DNA of 64,000 nucleotides from Pikeienuella piscinae (GCF_011044155.1 NZ_CP049056.1:2911001-2975000); one strand, 5' to 3'. Counted from the first letter of the stretch, positions 51,201 to 61,400 are shown. Notes: a model not told the origin generated them from the letters alone. Numbers and translations: made by a program.

Positions 51201-52592
51201 TCAGTAACGATAGTGATCCGGCTTGTACGGGCCTTCCGCGGGGACGCCGAGATATTCGACCTGGTCGGGGCTCATGGTCGTCAGCTTTACGCCGATCCGA
51301 TCAAGGTGCAGGCGCGCGACCTTCTCGTCGAGATGCTTCGGCAGGATGAACACTTCGTTCGGATAGTCCTCGCCCCTGGTCCAGAGCTCGATCTGGGCCA
51401 GCACCTGATTGGTGAAGCTCGCCGACATCACGAAAGAGGGATGGCCGGTGGCGTTGCCCAGATTGAGAAGGCGCCCTTCGGAGAGGAGGATGAGACGAGC
51501 GCCCGAAGGCATCTCGATCATGTCCACCTGGTCCTTGATCTTCGTCCATTTATGGTTCTTGAGCGCCGCAACCTGAATCTCGTTGTCGAAATGGCCGATA
51601 TTGCCGACGATGGCCATGTCCTTCATTTCGCGCATGTGCTCGATGCGGATCACGTCCTTGTTGCCGGTGGTGGTGACGAAGATGTCGGCGGTCTTCACCG
51701 CGTCCTCCAGCGTCACGACCTCGAAACCGTCCATCGCGGCCTGAAGCGCGCAAATCGGGTCGATTTCCGTCACCTTCACGCGGGCGCCGGCCCCGCGCAG
51801 CGACGCGGCGGATCCCTTGCCGACGTCGCCATAGCCGCAAACGACGGCGGTCTTGCCTGCCATCATCGTGTCGGTCGCGCGCCGGATGCCGTCGACCAGC
51901 GATTCCTTACAGCCGTACTTGTTGTCGAATTTCGATTTGGTGACGCTGTCGTTCACATTGATCGCCGGGAAGGGAAGCTGGCCATTCTCCATCAGCTTGT
52001 AGAGCCGATGGACGCCGGTGGTCGTCTCCTCAGAGACGCCCTTGATCATCGCGCGCTGTTTGACGAACCAGCCGGGGCTTTCCTTCATCCGCTTCCTGAT
52101 CTGCGCGAAGAAGGCGACTTCCTCCTCCGATCCCGGATTGTCGAGCAGCGAGGTCTGGCCTTCCTCGACCTGCGCGCCGAGCAGGATATACATCGTTGCG
52201 TCACCGCCATCGTCGAGGATCATGTTCGCGCCGCCCTCCTCGAAATGGAAGATCCGGTCGGCGTAGTCCCAGTACTCCTCCAGCGACTCGCCTTTCACGG
52301 CGAAAACCGGAGTGCCGCCGGCGGCGATGGCGGCGGCGGCGTGGTCCTGGGTGGAAAAGATGTTGCAAGAGGCCCAGCGCACATCGGCTCCAAGCTCCAC
52401 CAGCGTCTCAATGAGTACCGCGGTCTGAATTGTCATGTGAAGCGATCCGGCGATTCGCGCGCCGGCGAGCGGTTCGGACTCGCCGTATTCGGCGCGTAGC
52501 GCCATCAGTCCCGGCATCTCGGTTTCCGCGATGGCGATTTCCTTGCGGCCGTATTCGCTAAGCGAAATATCCTTGACGATATGATCGGTCAT
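51201..52592 (-). CDS. ahcY: adenosylhomocysteinase (SAH hydrolase)
   Basis: Hydrolyses S-adenosylhomocysteine to adenosine and homocysteine, closing the methyl cycle. The 463-residue length includes the bacterial insertion of about 40 residues. Motifs: [20 protein letters not shown] near residue 44, [16 protein letters not shown], the NAD-binding [20 protein letters not shown] near 250, and the C-terminal PDHYRY with the dimer-reaching Lys/Tyr. No SAH or SAM riboswitch was seen in the 150 bases upstream. It has a strong intrinsic terminator. Confidence 0.97.
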   Translation of the reverse strand: MTDHIVKDISLSEYGRKEIAIAETEMPGLMALRAEYGESEPLAGARIAGSLHMTIQTAVLIETLVELGADVRWASCNIFSTQDHAAAAIAAGGTPVFAVKGESLEEYWDYADRIFHFEEGGANMILDDGGDATMYILLGAQVEEGQTSLLDNPGSEEEVAFFAQIRKRMKESPGWFVKQRAMIKGVSEETTTGVHRLYKLMENGQLPFPAINVNDSVTKSKFDNKYGCKESLVDGIRRATDTMMAGKTAVVCGYGDVGKGSAASLRGAGARVKVTEIDPICALQAAMDGFEVVTLEDAVKTADIFVTTTGNKDVIRIEHMREMKDMAIVGNIGHFDNEIQVAALKNHKWTKIKDQVDMIEMPSGARLILLSEGRLLNLGNATGHPSFVMSASFTNQVLAQIELWTRGEDYPNEVFILPKHLDEKVARLHLDRIGVKLTTMSPDQVEYLGVPAEGPYKPDHYRY

Positions 52593-52743
52593 CTTGTGCT
52601 CCTGCTCGCGCCATTTTCGCGCTCGAAACGTCCATCGCCGGCGCTATAGCAGCGGCGGACGGGAGCGGCAACGCGCGTCGGCGCCGCGCTGGTCCCCGCA
52701 GCGGGGTGAAGCTAGACTCGGGGAAAAGCAGGCGGGGGGGCGC

Positions 52744-53334
52744 GTGGCGACGAAACGGGCATGGCAACGGATGCTTTCGGGGCGGCGGCTCGACCTGCTC
52801 GACCCGTCGCCGCTGGACATCGAGATCGGCGACATCGCCCACGGGCTCGCCCGAGTCGCGCGTTGGAACGGGCAGACCAGGGGCGACTGGGCGTTCTCGG
52901 TGGCGGAGCATTCGGTGCTGGTCGAGCGAATCTTCGCGCGGTTGAAACCGGTGCCGAGCACGGCGCAGCGATTGATGGCGCTTCTGCATGACGCCCCCGA
53001 ATACGTGATCGGCGACATGATTTCGCCATTCAAGGCGGCGCTCGGTCTCGATTACCGCGCCTTTGAAGATCGACTCGAAGCGGCGACGCATCTCCGCTTC
53101 GGCTTGCCGGCGAAGCCGCCCGAAGCGGTGAAGGCGCGGATCAAGCGGGCCGACCGGGCCTCCGCCTGGATCGAGGCCGTGCAACTGGCCGGGTTCGACG
53201 AGGCGGAGGCGGGGCGGCTTTTTTCCCGACCGCGTTTCAAGGGGTGGGAGCAGATCAGGCTCACACCGCTGCCGCCGAATGAAGCGGCGGCTGTTTTCCT
53301 TGCGCGCTTCGAGCGGCTGACCAAAGGCGTCTGA
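52744..53334 (+). CDS. HD-domain hydrolase (YfbR-like 5'-nucleotidase family)
   Basis: A 196-residue metal-dependent phosphohydrolase with the HD motif set: AEHSVLVERIF near residue 58, LLHDAPEYVIGDMISPFK near 83 and KRADRASAWIEAVQL near 136. This matches the YfbR subgroup, which dephosphorylates deoxyribonucleoside monophosphates. The GTG at 52744 (VATKRAWQRMLSGRRLDLL) follows a G-rich ribosome site and matches the usual RAWQRMLSG beginning; an ATG at the MLSG position is the alternative. Divergent from ahcY. Confidence 0.85.
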   Translation: MATKRAWQRMLSGRRLDLLDPSPLDIEIGDIAHGLARVARWNGQTRGDWAFSVAEHSVLVERIFARLKPVPSTAQRLMALLHDAPEYVIGDMISPFKAALGLDYRAFEDRLEAATHLRFGLPAKPPEAVKARIKRADRASAWIEAVQLAGFDEAEAGRLFSRPRFKGWEQIRLTPLPPNEAAAVFLARFERLTKGV

Positions 53335-53504
53335 ACCGCAAGATGTGGCCGGCGCCACAGCCGATCGCCTTCCAAGGGTTCATGATTCTTCCAGAGCAGT
53401 GCGGCTTAGCCGCCCGCCGGTCCCGAAAAGACCGATCCGGAGCAGGCGTTCCGCCGCGGACAAGCAGGCACGACGTTCACGCACTCAAATCATGGAGATT
53501 CAGG

Positions 53505-53987
53505 ATGAGACCCCTTCTTTTCATTGCCTCCGCCCTTTGCGCCCTGTTCATGCTGTCGTCAGCGGCGCGATCCTGCCCAGATTATCATAACTATGTGGGG
53601 GAGACCTACTCGGTGTCGGGGAGCTATCTATACCAGCCGAGATACTACAGGGTTCGCGCCGGCGGCGATCGCTCCTTGTCAGCGTGCCCTGTGCGCCTTC
53701 TGACCGACAACGGTCCGGGCTTCGTTACCGCTCAGCCGGATTTCACCTTCGGCCTGGCGGATATGCGCGGCTATCAGCTCAAGCTCGAGGTCATCAGCGA
53801 GTGCGACAGCGTGCTGCTGATCAACACGGCGACCGAGGGCTGGTACTATGATGACGACGATGCTGGAAATGGCGACGCGCGGATCATCCTCACCCGGCCG
53901 GCGGACGGTCGCCTCGACGTGTGGGTCGGCTCGTATAGCGGCGAGACTTGCGACGCGGTTCTCGCGCTCGAGACCTATCGGCGTTGA
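53505..53987 (+). CDS. small secreted protein of unknown function
   Basis: A 160-residue protein with a signal peptide (MRPLLFIASALCALFMLSSAARS) and a beta-rich mature region with four or more Cys (SCPDY, SACPVRL, SECDSVL, ETCDAVL). The C-terminal YDDDDAGNGDARI...DGRLDVWVGSY is a pattern I associate with small periplasmic domains also attached to trypsin-like peptidases in Rhodobacteraceae; no enzyme domain is present here. GGAG lies 8 bases before the ATG. Confidence 0.75.
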   Translation: MRPLLFIASALCALFMLSSAARSCPDYHNYVGETYSVSGSYLYQPRYYRVRAGGDRSLSACPVRLLTDNGPGFVTAQPDFTFGLADMRGYQLKLEVISECDSVLLINTATEGWYYDDDDAGNGDARIILTRPADGRLDVWVGSYSGETCDAVLALETYRR

Positions 53988-54007
53988 GTGTCGGCGCGCG
54001 CTCCGCT

Positions 54008-54027
54008 CCCGCCGACCCGTCGGCGGG
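54008..54027. terminator. hairpin between convergent genes (secreted protein and ychF)
   Basis: CCCGCCGAC and GTCGGCGGG form a perfect 9-bp stem with a 2-base loop in the 43-base gap between convergent stops; no T-tract. Confidence 0.5.
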
Positions 54028-54030
54028 GGC

Positions 54031-55128
54031 TCAACGGTTGAAGAGGAAGTGCATCACGTCGCCATCGGCGACGACATAGGCCTTGCCCTCGGCCCGAAGC
54101 CGCCCTGATTCACGCGCCTTTTGCTCGCCGCCGAGCGCGACATAATCGTCATAGGCGATCGTCTCGGCGCGGATGAAGCCCTTCTCGAAGTCGCCATGGA
54201 TCACGCCAGCGGCTTTCGGCGCGGTCCAACCTTTCTGAATCGTCCAGGCCCGGGTCTCTTTCGGGCCGCAGGTGAAGTAGGTCACGAGGCCGAGAAGCTC
54301 GTAACCGGCGCGGATCAGTCGGTCGAGCCCAGCCTCCTGCAACCCCATTTCGGCGAGAAACATCTCGCGTTCATCTGGCTCCAGTTGCGCGATCTCCTCC
54401 TCGATGGCGGCGGATATCACCACGCAGCCGGCGCCCTCGGCGGCCGCCAGCGATTCGACCTTGGCGGAGAGCGCGTTTCCTTCCGCGGCGTCGGCTTCGG
54501 CGACATTACATACATATAGCACCGGCTTGGCGGTCAGAAGCTGCAGCATCCGCCAGGCCTTCTCGTCCTCCTCCGCCACGGCGACGCTGCGCGCCGGACG
54601 CCCGGCGTCGAGAGCGGCTTTCGCCGCTTCGAGAAGACGGGCCTGCTGCGCCGCCTCCCTGTCGCCGCCCTTGAGCTTTCGCTGGAGATTCTGCACTCGC
54701 CGCTCGATGCTCTCCAGATCGGCGATCATCATCTCGGTTTCGATGGTTTCGGCGTCGGCGGTCGGGTCGATCCTGCCCTCGACATGGGTGATGTCGTCAT
54801 CCTCGAAACAACGCAGGACATGGGCGATGGCGTCGACTTCGCGGATATTGGCGAGGAACTGGTTGCCGAGACCTTCGCCTTTGGATGCGCCGCGAACCAG
54901 CCCGGCGATATCGACGAAGGTCAGTCGCGTCGGTATCACCTCTTTCGAGCCGGCGATCTTCGCCAGCGTTTCGATCCGCTCGTCGGGAACTGAAACCTCG
55001 CCGACGTTCGGCTCAATCGTGCAGAAGGGAAAATTCGCCGCCTGCGCCGCAGCCGTGCGGGTCAGCGCGTTGAATAGCGTCGACTTGCCGACATTCGGCA
55101 GCCCGACGATGCCGCATTTGAAACCCAT
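54031..55128 (-). CDS. ychF: redox-regulated ATPase / ribosome-associated GTPase-family protein
   Basis: A 365-residue Obg-family P-loop protein with G1 GLPNVGKSTLFNALT at the N-terminus, G3 DIAGLVRGASKGEG near residue 67, the non-canonical G4 NVAEAD (which favours ATP over GTP) near 206, and a C-terminal TGS-like domain ending in the conserved DGDVMHFLFNR. It binds ribosomes and affects translation start-site choice and oxidative stress in other bacteria. Divergent from soxX with 80 bases between. Confidence 0.96.
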   Translation of the reverse strand: MGFKCGIVGLPNVGKSTLFNALTRTAAAQAANFPFCTIEPNVGEVSVPDERIETLAKIAGSKEVIPTRLTFVDIAGLVRGASKGEGLGNQFLANIREVDAIAHVLRCFEDDDITHVEGRIDPTADAETIETEMMIADLESIERRVQNLQRKLKGGDREAAQQARLLEAAKAALDAGRPARSVAVAEEDEKAWRMLQLLTAKPVLYVCNVAEADAAEGNALSAKVESLAAAEGAGCVVISAAIEEEIAQLEPDEREMFLAEMGLQEAGLDRLIRAGYELLGLVTYFTCGPKETRAWTIQKGWTAPKAAGVIHGDFEKGFIRAETIAYDDYVALGGEQKARESGRLRAEGKAYVVADGDVMHFLFNR

Positions 55129-55208
55129 GGGCCGCGCCCTCCTCGATTTGCGGGCGCCTGATTAGCCGCGTTGCGGCGCGGCGGCAATCCGCTAGGTTCT
55201 GTCGCGCC

Positions 55209-55616
55209 ATGATACGCCATCTTGTCCTCGCTCTCATTCTGGCGCCGATCGCCGCAGAGGCGACCGCGCTCGTCGAGTATGTTGTAAACGACGGCGCGTC
55301 GATTCCCGCGCCGCTGGCCGAATGGTCGGGCGGTCCCGGGCCGGGCGAAGCGCTCTATCAGAGCGCAGGCTGCGCGGCTTGTCATGACGGACCGGATGCG
55401 CCCGATCTCGCCGATATCGGCCGGCGACTGACCACGGGCGAAATTCGGCTGATGATCGTCGAGCCGCGCATTCTTTTCCCCGGGACCGCGATGCCAGCCT
55501 ATTATACGCCCGGCCGGATGGGCGAGGCGCCGGACGAGCTTGTCGGCGCCACGCGGCTGACTGCCCTGGAGATCGAACAGATCATCGCCTATCTCATGCG
55601 CGCCGAGACGCCCTGA
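55209..55616 (+). CDS. soxX: SoxX-like c-type cytochrome
   Basis: A 135-residue periplasmic mono-heme cytochrome with a signal peptide (MIRHLVLALILAPIAAEATA), one heme site CAACH near residue 57, and a distal Met in PGTAMPAYYTP near 97. The layout (GEALYQSAGCAACH then LADIGRRLTTGEIRLMIVEP) matches the SoxX subunit of the SoxAX thiosulfate-oxidising complex. soxA, soxYZ and soxB are not present in the window, so it may be an isolated copy. The ribosome site is weak. Confidence 0.8.
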   Translation: MIRHLVLALILAPIAAEATALVEYVVNDGASIPAPLAEWSGGPGPGEALYQSAGCAACHDGPDAPDLADIGRRLTTGEIRLMIVEPRILFPGTAMPAYYTPGRMGEAPDELVGATRLTALEIEQIIAYLMRAETP

Positions 55617-55693
55617 CGCATGAAGCGCGAAATTGTGAGACGACCTGACGGCCGTGCTGCGCTAGGGCGGGGTGAGCAGACAAAGGGGCGGAC

Positions 55694-56425
55694 ATGTTCG
55701 AGATTCTGACGGCGTTCGCGGGCGGGCTGTTGAGCTTTCTGTCGCCCTGCGTCCTGCCGCTGGCGCCGCCCTATCTCGCTTTCATCGCCGGGACGACGCT
55801 GGACCAGTTGACCGAAGACGAGAAGGTCGACGATGCGCTGGCGCGGCGGGTGCTGTTCTCCTCGATCTTCTTCGTGCTGGGGCTGGCGACGGTTTTCGTC
55901 ACGCTGGGCGCCACGGCCTCGGTGCTCGGGCAGGCGCTACTGCAGAACAAGATCCTGTTCGGGCGGATCGCCGGCGGCGTGATCGTCGTGCTCGGCCTGC
56001 ATTTCCTCGGTGTGATCCGAATCCCCTTCCTCTATCGCGAAGCGCGGCTGGACGCGGGCAAGGCTGCTGGGAGCTACGCTGGGGCCTATGTCATCGGGCT
56101 CGCCTTCGCTTTCGGTTGGACGCCTTGCATCGGGCCGATCCTTGGCACGATTCTGGTGCTGGCGGGGCAGGAGGATACGATCGGACGAGGGGTTCTGATG
56201 CTCGCCGTCTATGCTGCCGGGCTCGGGCTTCCCTTCATTCTCGCCGCGCTCTTCGTCCGGCCCTTCATGCGCTGGATGCGGGGCTTTCGCCGGCATCTCG
56301 GACTGGTGGAGAAGGCGATGGGCGCGCTCCTGATCGTCGTCGGCGTCGCGATGGCGACCGGCGCGTTCAGCCGGGCGGCGTTCTGGCTGCTGGAGACATT
56401 TCCGTTTCTCGCCAGCATAGGCTGA
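55694..56425 (+). CDS. ccdA: CcdA-type cytochrome c biogenesis / thiol-disulfide transmembrane protein
   Basis: A 243-residue protein with about six membrane segments and the two redox Cys of the CcdA/DsbD-beta family: FLSPCVLPLAPPY near residue 18 and FGWTPCIGPILGTI near 142. It carries electrons from cytoplasmic thioredoxin to periplasmic thioredoxin-like proteins for heme attachment or, as SoxV, for sulfur oxidation. It lies 77 bases after soxX on the same strand, so either label (CcdA or SoxV) is possible. Confidence 0.9.
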   Translation: MFEILTAFAGGLLSFLSPCVLPLAPPYLAFIAGTTLDQLTEDEKVDDALARRVLFSSIFFVLGLATVFVTLGATASVLGQALLQNKILFGRIAGGVIVVLGLHFLGVIRIPFLYREARLDAGKAAGSYAGAYVIGLAFAFGWTPCIGPILGTILVLAGQEDTIGRGVLMLAVYAAGLGLPFILAALFVRPFMRWMRGFRRHLGLVEKAMGALLIVVGVAMATGAFSRAAFWLLETFPFLASIG

Positions 56426-56445
56426 AGCCTTCCGTGGGACGTCCT

Positions 56446-56688
56446 TTACTCTTCCGCTGACCGCGCGCGGCGCAGCGCCTCTTCCAGGACATGCGACCGA
56501 ATCGCGGAGGCGAGGCCAACCTCGGCGGGCCGCGCCGCGTCGATCCGCGCGGCGAGGGCGTTGATCGAAACGCCCTCCGACATCGCCAGCTCCTGGAATG
56601 CGCGCCAGAAAGGCGGCTCCAGCGTCACGCTGGTCCGGTGTCCGGCGAGCGTCAGGGAGTGCTTTTTCGGGGGGGCGTATGTGGCCAT
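56446..56688 (-). CDS. ribbon-helix-helix domain protein
   Basis: An 80-residue protein with a small ribbon-helix-helix type core: KKHSLTLAGHRTSVTLEPPF for the strand and FWRAFQELAMSEGVSINALA for the helices. Such proteins in alphaproteobacteria are short DNA-binding regulators or antitoxin-like; no toxin partner is visible. It starts 2 bases after the zinc peptidase stop and is presumably co-transcribed with it and fumC. Confidence 0.75.
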   Translation of the reverse strand: MATYAPPKKHSLTLAGHRTSVTLEPPFWRAFQELAMSEGVSINALAARIDAARPAEVGLASAIRSHVLEEALRRARSAEE

Positions 56689-56690
56689 GG

Positions 56691-57590
56691 TCAGAACGAT
56701 TCCGCTGAAAACGTATCGCAATCGCCGAGATCGCCGCGCTCGAATCCTTTGGAAAACCACCTGACGCGCTGATCGGCCGCGCCATGGGTGAAACTGTCGG
56801 GCACGGCGTAGCCTTGCGCCTGATCTTGCAGCACATCGTCGCCAATCCGTGATGCGGCGTTTAGCGCCTCCTCGATATCGCCGCCCTCGAGACTGGAGAA
56901 GCGCTGGTCCGCCTGCCGCGTCCAGACGCCGGAAAGGCAGTCTGCCTGCAGTTCGAGCCTAACCGAGAGCTGATTCGCCTCGGTTTCCGGTCTTCCGGAA
57001 CGGAGGCGGTTCACTTCGGGCAGTATTCCCAACTCGTTTTGGACGTGATGCCCGACTTCATGCGCGATCACATAGGCGCGGGCGAAATCGCCCGCCGCGC
57101 CAAGGCGCTGCTCCAGCACCATGAAGAAGTCAGTATCGAGATAGACGCGCTTATCCGCCGGGCAATAGAAGGGCCCGGTGGCGGCCGAAGCGCCGCCACA
57201 GGCCGATTGCGTGCTTCCGGAAAAGAGAACAAGGAGCGGCGGCGCGTAGGTCCGCCCCAATTGCTCGGTAAAGATCGCTCCCCAGACGTCCTCGGTGTCG
57301 GCGAGCACGACGGCGACGAACTCCTCCGTCGTGTCGTCGATCTTGTTTGCGGCGCGGTTCGTCGGCGGCGCGCTCACATATCCGCCGCCATCGCCGCCAA
57401 TGACGCCAAGCAGTGTTGACGGATCGATCCCGAAGATCAGGCCGAGAACGACGATGGCGACAAAGCCGAGACCGCCCACCCTGACGCCCCCGCGTCGTGA
57501 GACGCCCCTCCGCCCGCCGTGGAATCCGCCGGCGCCGCGGCCGCGCCGATCCTCGATATTGGCGCTCGACCGTCGTCCCCGCCATTTCAT
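56691..57590 (-). CDS. neutral zinc metallopeptidase (YpfJ family)
   Basis: A 299-residue protein with a Gly/Arg-rich cytoplasmic N-terminus, one membrane segment (GGLGFVAIVVLGLIFGI) and a periplasmic zinc peptidase domain with VIAHEVGHHVQNELG near residue 170 (HExxH motif). This matches the YpfJ/KPN_02809 neutral zinc metallopeptidase family, of largely unknown substrate. Upstream of it on the same strand lies fumC, 30 bases away. Confidence 0.9.
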   Translation of the reverse strand: MKWRGRRSSANIEDRRGRGAGGFHGGRRGVSRRGGVRVGGLGFVAIVVLGLIFGIDPSTLLGVIGGDGGGYVSAPPTNRAANKIDDTTEEFVAVVLADTEDVWGAIFTEQLGRTYAPPLLVLFSGSTQSACGGASAATGPFYCPADKRVYLDTDFFMVLEQRLGAAGDFARAYVIAHEVGHHVQNELGILPEVNRLRSGRPETEANQLSVRLELQADCLSGVWTRQADQRFSSLEGGDIEEALNAASRIGDDVLQDQAQGYAVPDSFTHGAADQRVRWFSKGFERGDLGDCDTFSAESF

Positions 57591-57620
57591 CGCGGATGGT
57601 CCTTCTGATGATCGCGCGGA

Positions 57621-59015
<1,395 letters not shown>

Positions 59016-59055
59016 CGGCGTATTCCTCGGTTGTGGGCGCTATCGCTGCCCGTTT

Positions 59056-59511
59056 TCAGGGCTTGCGGAACTTGTCGAGGCTGACGACGTCGGCCGAGCT
59101 ATTCGGCGCCGGGTCGGCCTCCACCTCAACCTCTGTTTCATCGGGGGGTTCGATCTCGGTCGCGTCGAACTTGAGACCAAACTCCACGGAGGGATCGACG
59201 AAAGTCAGCACCGCGTCGAACGGCACATAAAGATCAGCCATCCGGTTCGAGAAGCTCAGCCGTACCCGGAAGCCTTCCGGCTCCACCTCCAGCCCGTCAT
59301 ATTCATGCTGTATGACGATCGTGATCTGGTCCGGATACTTCTCGCGGAGCCAGTCCGGCAGCCTCGCGGCGCCGTGGGTGGAGGCGAAGGTGATGTAGAA
59401 ATGATGATCGCCCGGCAGGCCCTTGGCGGCGACTTCGGCCAACGCCTCCGCCATCACGCCGCGAAGCGCGCGCTCCATCATCTGACCGTAGTTCAATCCC
59501 TCGTCGCGCAT
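59056..59511 (-). CDS. sspB: SspB, alphaproteobacterial ClpXP adaptor for tmRNA-tagged proteins
   Basis: A 151-residue adaptor that binds the tmRNA tag and delivers substrates to ClpXP. The core (NYGQMMERALRGVMAEALAE, GDHHFYITFASTHGAARLPD, ITIVIQHEYDGLEVEPEGF, RMADLYVPFDAVLTFVDP) matches alpha-type SspB. The C-terminal tail is acidic and ends VVSLDKFRKP, the ClpX-docking element typical of these adaptors. AAGAGG precedes the start. It lies about 105 bases downstream of the tmRNA gene on the same strand, so the adaptor and its tag-encoding RNA are neighbours. Confidence 0.93.
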   Translation of the reverse strand: MRDEGLNYGQMMERALRGVMAEALAEVAAKGLPGDHHFYITFASTHGAARLPDWLREKYPDQITIVIQHEYDGLEVEPEGFRVRLSFSNRMADLYVPFDAVLTFVDPSVEFGLKFDATEIEPPDETEVEVEADPAPNSSADVVSLDKFRKP

Positions 59512-59615
59512 CCAGCCTCTTTCCGTTCGCTTTGGCGAACATATCCGATTCGCCCGCCGATCATAGACGTCGAAGGCCCGCGGGAAACGGTTTAGCGTAT
59601 GGATGAGGATTTAGT

Positions 59616-59923
59616 GCAGGCTTCTGTTGCCAGGCGCCTGCGAGCCCCGCCCCTGACGGCAAAGCCAGGGGACTTAAGTTTCGGTTTGGTTACTGCTTAC
59701 GCAGCAACGGCCACCGGAGCACGGTTGTCATTGGCAACTGTACAATTTGCACCGATAACGGTGGTGGCTCACCGGGTGAAAGCAAACACCTTTAGACGTC
59801 CGTCGATCCTGTTTCGGCCCCTCGCCCGCCAATGAACGGGTGTTGGTGGAGCCGCCGGGTACCGCCCCCGGGTCCGATCCGTGTATTACGTGCGCGTTTA
59901 TCACCATAGTCCCCGAGGGGACC
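59616..59923 (-). ncRNA. ssrA: tmRNA, circularly permuted two-piece form
   Basis: Rescues stalled ribosomes and tags the nascent protein. On the minus strand the acceptor piece comes first and ends CGGCUCC-ACCA (3' end at 59844); the coding piece then begins GGGGCCG at 59821, and these two ends pair as a 7-bp tRNA-like acceptor stem with one G-U pair. The 22 bases between (59822-59843) are the loop removed in maturation. The coding piece contains the tag frame ANDNRAPVAVAA followed by TAA (59697-59735). GATCGACG after the 5' end matches the tmRNA D-arm region. The 3' limit (near 59616) is approximate. Confidence 0.95.
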
Positions 59924-59928
59924 GAACG

Positions 59929-59957
59929 AATATAGCGACGCCGCACCCCGTTGTGAA
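59929..59957 (-). promoter_or_regulatory. sigma-70 promoter of ssrA
   Basis: On the minus strand TTCACA (59957-59952) and TATATT (59934-59929) are separated by exactly 17 bases, placing the start of transcription near 59,922, at the GGTCCCCTCGGGGAC hairpin that opens the acceptor piece. Confidence 0.75.
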
Positions 59958-60434
59958 GGGTGCGCGGGGGTTTGGGCCAAGTCGACGAGGGGAAACGCCG
60001 GCAAGACAGATGACGTCATTGACCACTCGATCCCGATGGATGTTTTTCGCCCGCGGCCGCCTGTCTGGCCGGCCGGGCTGGGACGCATGACGGCGTCTGG
60101 CTATCGACAAGGATGAAGGCGAGCGCGCCTGTCGTCGGGCGGGGCGTTCCATATAGGATCTTCACGGGGTTTCTGGGCAGAATTTTTCGTCTGGCGCAGG
60201 CGGGCGCCGGTCAGGTTCGGATTGGGCGTTCGGCCTCGCTCCTGCGGGATCGGGCCGCGCGGCGACGCCGCCAATATTCCCTGGTCCAGATGTTTCTGGT
60301 GAATGCCGCCAAGTTGAGGCGGCTAGTCAAGAGATGGCCGCGAACCCCGGCCTCATGCAATCGCATGACCGCACCTGCGATACACTATTATCACTATTAT
60401 AGTGTGGCGGCATTATAGTGTGGCGGCGTGAGGG
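59958..60434. other. gene-free stretch upstream of ssrA
   Basis: About 480 bases without a supported gene. It ends with an AT-rich run of short exact tandem repeats (60383-60427) directly at the 3' end of the first DUF1194 gene. Confidence 0.6.
60383..60427. repeat. two adjacent short exact tandem duplications
   Basis: CACTATTAT occurs twice in a row (60383-60391, 60392-60400), overlapped by two copies of the 16-base unit ATTATAGTGTGGCGGC (60396-60411, 60412-60427). The block is much richer in A and T than its surroundings. Confidence 0.9.
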
Positions 60435-61130
60435 CTATCTTCCGCCGGCGACGCGCTGGATGGCCGGGCCGCGCCGAGCTACCGGGTCCGTCAACTCCCT
60501 GAGGAGCTTGCGGCGGATGGCGCGGGGGTAGTCTTCGAAATTTCGCGCCGTCAGAACGAAAGCGCCGCCGCCGCCGATCACCTCGCGGCGGTAATACGCC
60601 GTGAGCCCATCGTCGCCGGTCTCGATCGCCAGGCCGTTGATTCGCACGCCGCCGCGGACCAGCGCGTCGCGCATCCTCATCGTCGCCAGTCCTTCGTTCG
60701 ACACCCCGTCCCCGGAGATATCGACAACCTGGCGTCTGCAGTGCGCGGCGATCGCGCCGAGAAGATCGGCCGACGCGGCGAGCGCGTCGCCGATCGCGGT
60801 GGAGAAATGCCGGAACGCGCGCGGGGCGGTCTCGACATCATGTGCGAGACGCGCCGCCGCCGCTTGGTCCATGACCTGAGTCCAGGGAACCGCGACATGT
60901 TGGCGCGACGAGCCGGACCACTGCATCACCGCGACCATCGCCTTGGCGTCGACCAGCGCGTCAATCACCGTGGGATCGCGGAGCGCAGCGGCGAGCCCGC
61001 CCATCTGCAACCGGTATTCGGAGGGATCGACGCTGCCGGAGACGTCGATCGCGAGTACGAGCGCCGTCTCGCAGGCGCAGGCAGTTCCAGCGAAGAGCGC
61101 GGCGGCGACGAAGAGCGCGCCCCGGTTCAT
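60435..61130 (-). CDS. DUF1194 exported von Willebrand factor A-like protein (copy 1)
   Basis: A 231-residue periplasmic protein: signal peptide (MNRGALFVAAALFAGTACA), then ETALVLAIDVSGSVDPSEY with the MIDAS DxSxS metal site near residue 30, and VVDISGDGVSNEG near 135, ending FEDYPRAIRRKLLREL. This is DUF1194, a VWA-fold family specific to alphaproteobacteria with unknown ligand. A paralogue lies 270 bases upstream on the same strand. Confidence 0.88.
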   Translation of the reverse strand: MNRGALFVAAALFAGTACACETALVLAIDVSGSVDPSEYRLQMGGLAAALRDPTVIDALVDAKAMVAVMQWSGSSRQHVAVPWTQVMDQAAAARLAHDVETAPRAFRHFSTAIGDALAASADLLGAIAAHCRRQVVDISGDGVSNEGLATMRMRDALVRGGVRINGLAIETGDDGLTAYYRREVIGGGGAFVLTARNFEDYPRAIRRKLLRELTDPVARRGPAIQRVAGGR

Positions 61131-61400
61131 CGGGCGGGCGGCGCCGCCGGAATGGCGCCGAGGAAAAACCGCCTGTCGATCTCACGAAGCGGTGTGCCGG
61201 GAATGAGGCCGGGAGAATCCCTGAACCCGTTCCGCGCGACGATCAGGCGCGCGCCGGGCCCGCCGCTCACGGCGCGGCGATGATGGGCCCCGAGGTCGGA
61301 GCGCGTGTCCTTGCTCACGAGACCGCTGCCCGCGCCACCCTCCAACGCGCCGCGCCGGCGGAGAGAAGCGCCTCGAGGCCAGGACGGGCGGCGCGCCCGA
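61131..61400. other. gap between the two DUF1194 genes
   Basis: 270 bases, GC-rich; no gene, repeat or clear promoter was found. Confidence 0.5.

Noticed and set aside
52593..52743. SAH or SAM riboswitch upstream of ahcY
   Set aside because: The leader is short and no recognisable conserved core of either riboswitch class was found.
56446..56688. Toxin-antitoxin module around the ribbon-helix-helix gene
   Set aside because: The neighbours are a zinc peptidase and ccdA; no toxin-like small gene overlaps or adjoins it.
59599..59835. Plus-strand open frame across the tmRNA region
   Set aside because: It is antisense to the tmRNA pieces, which explain the conservation-like features fully.
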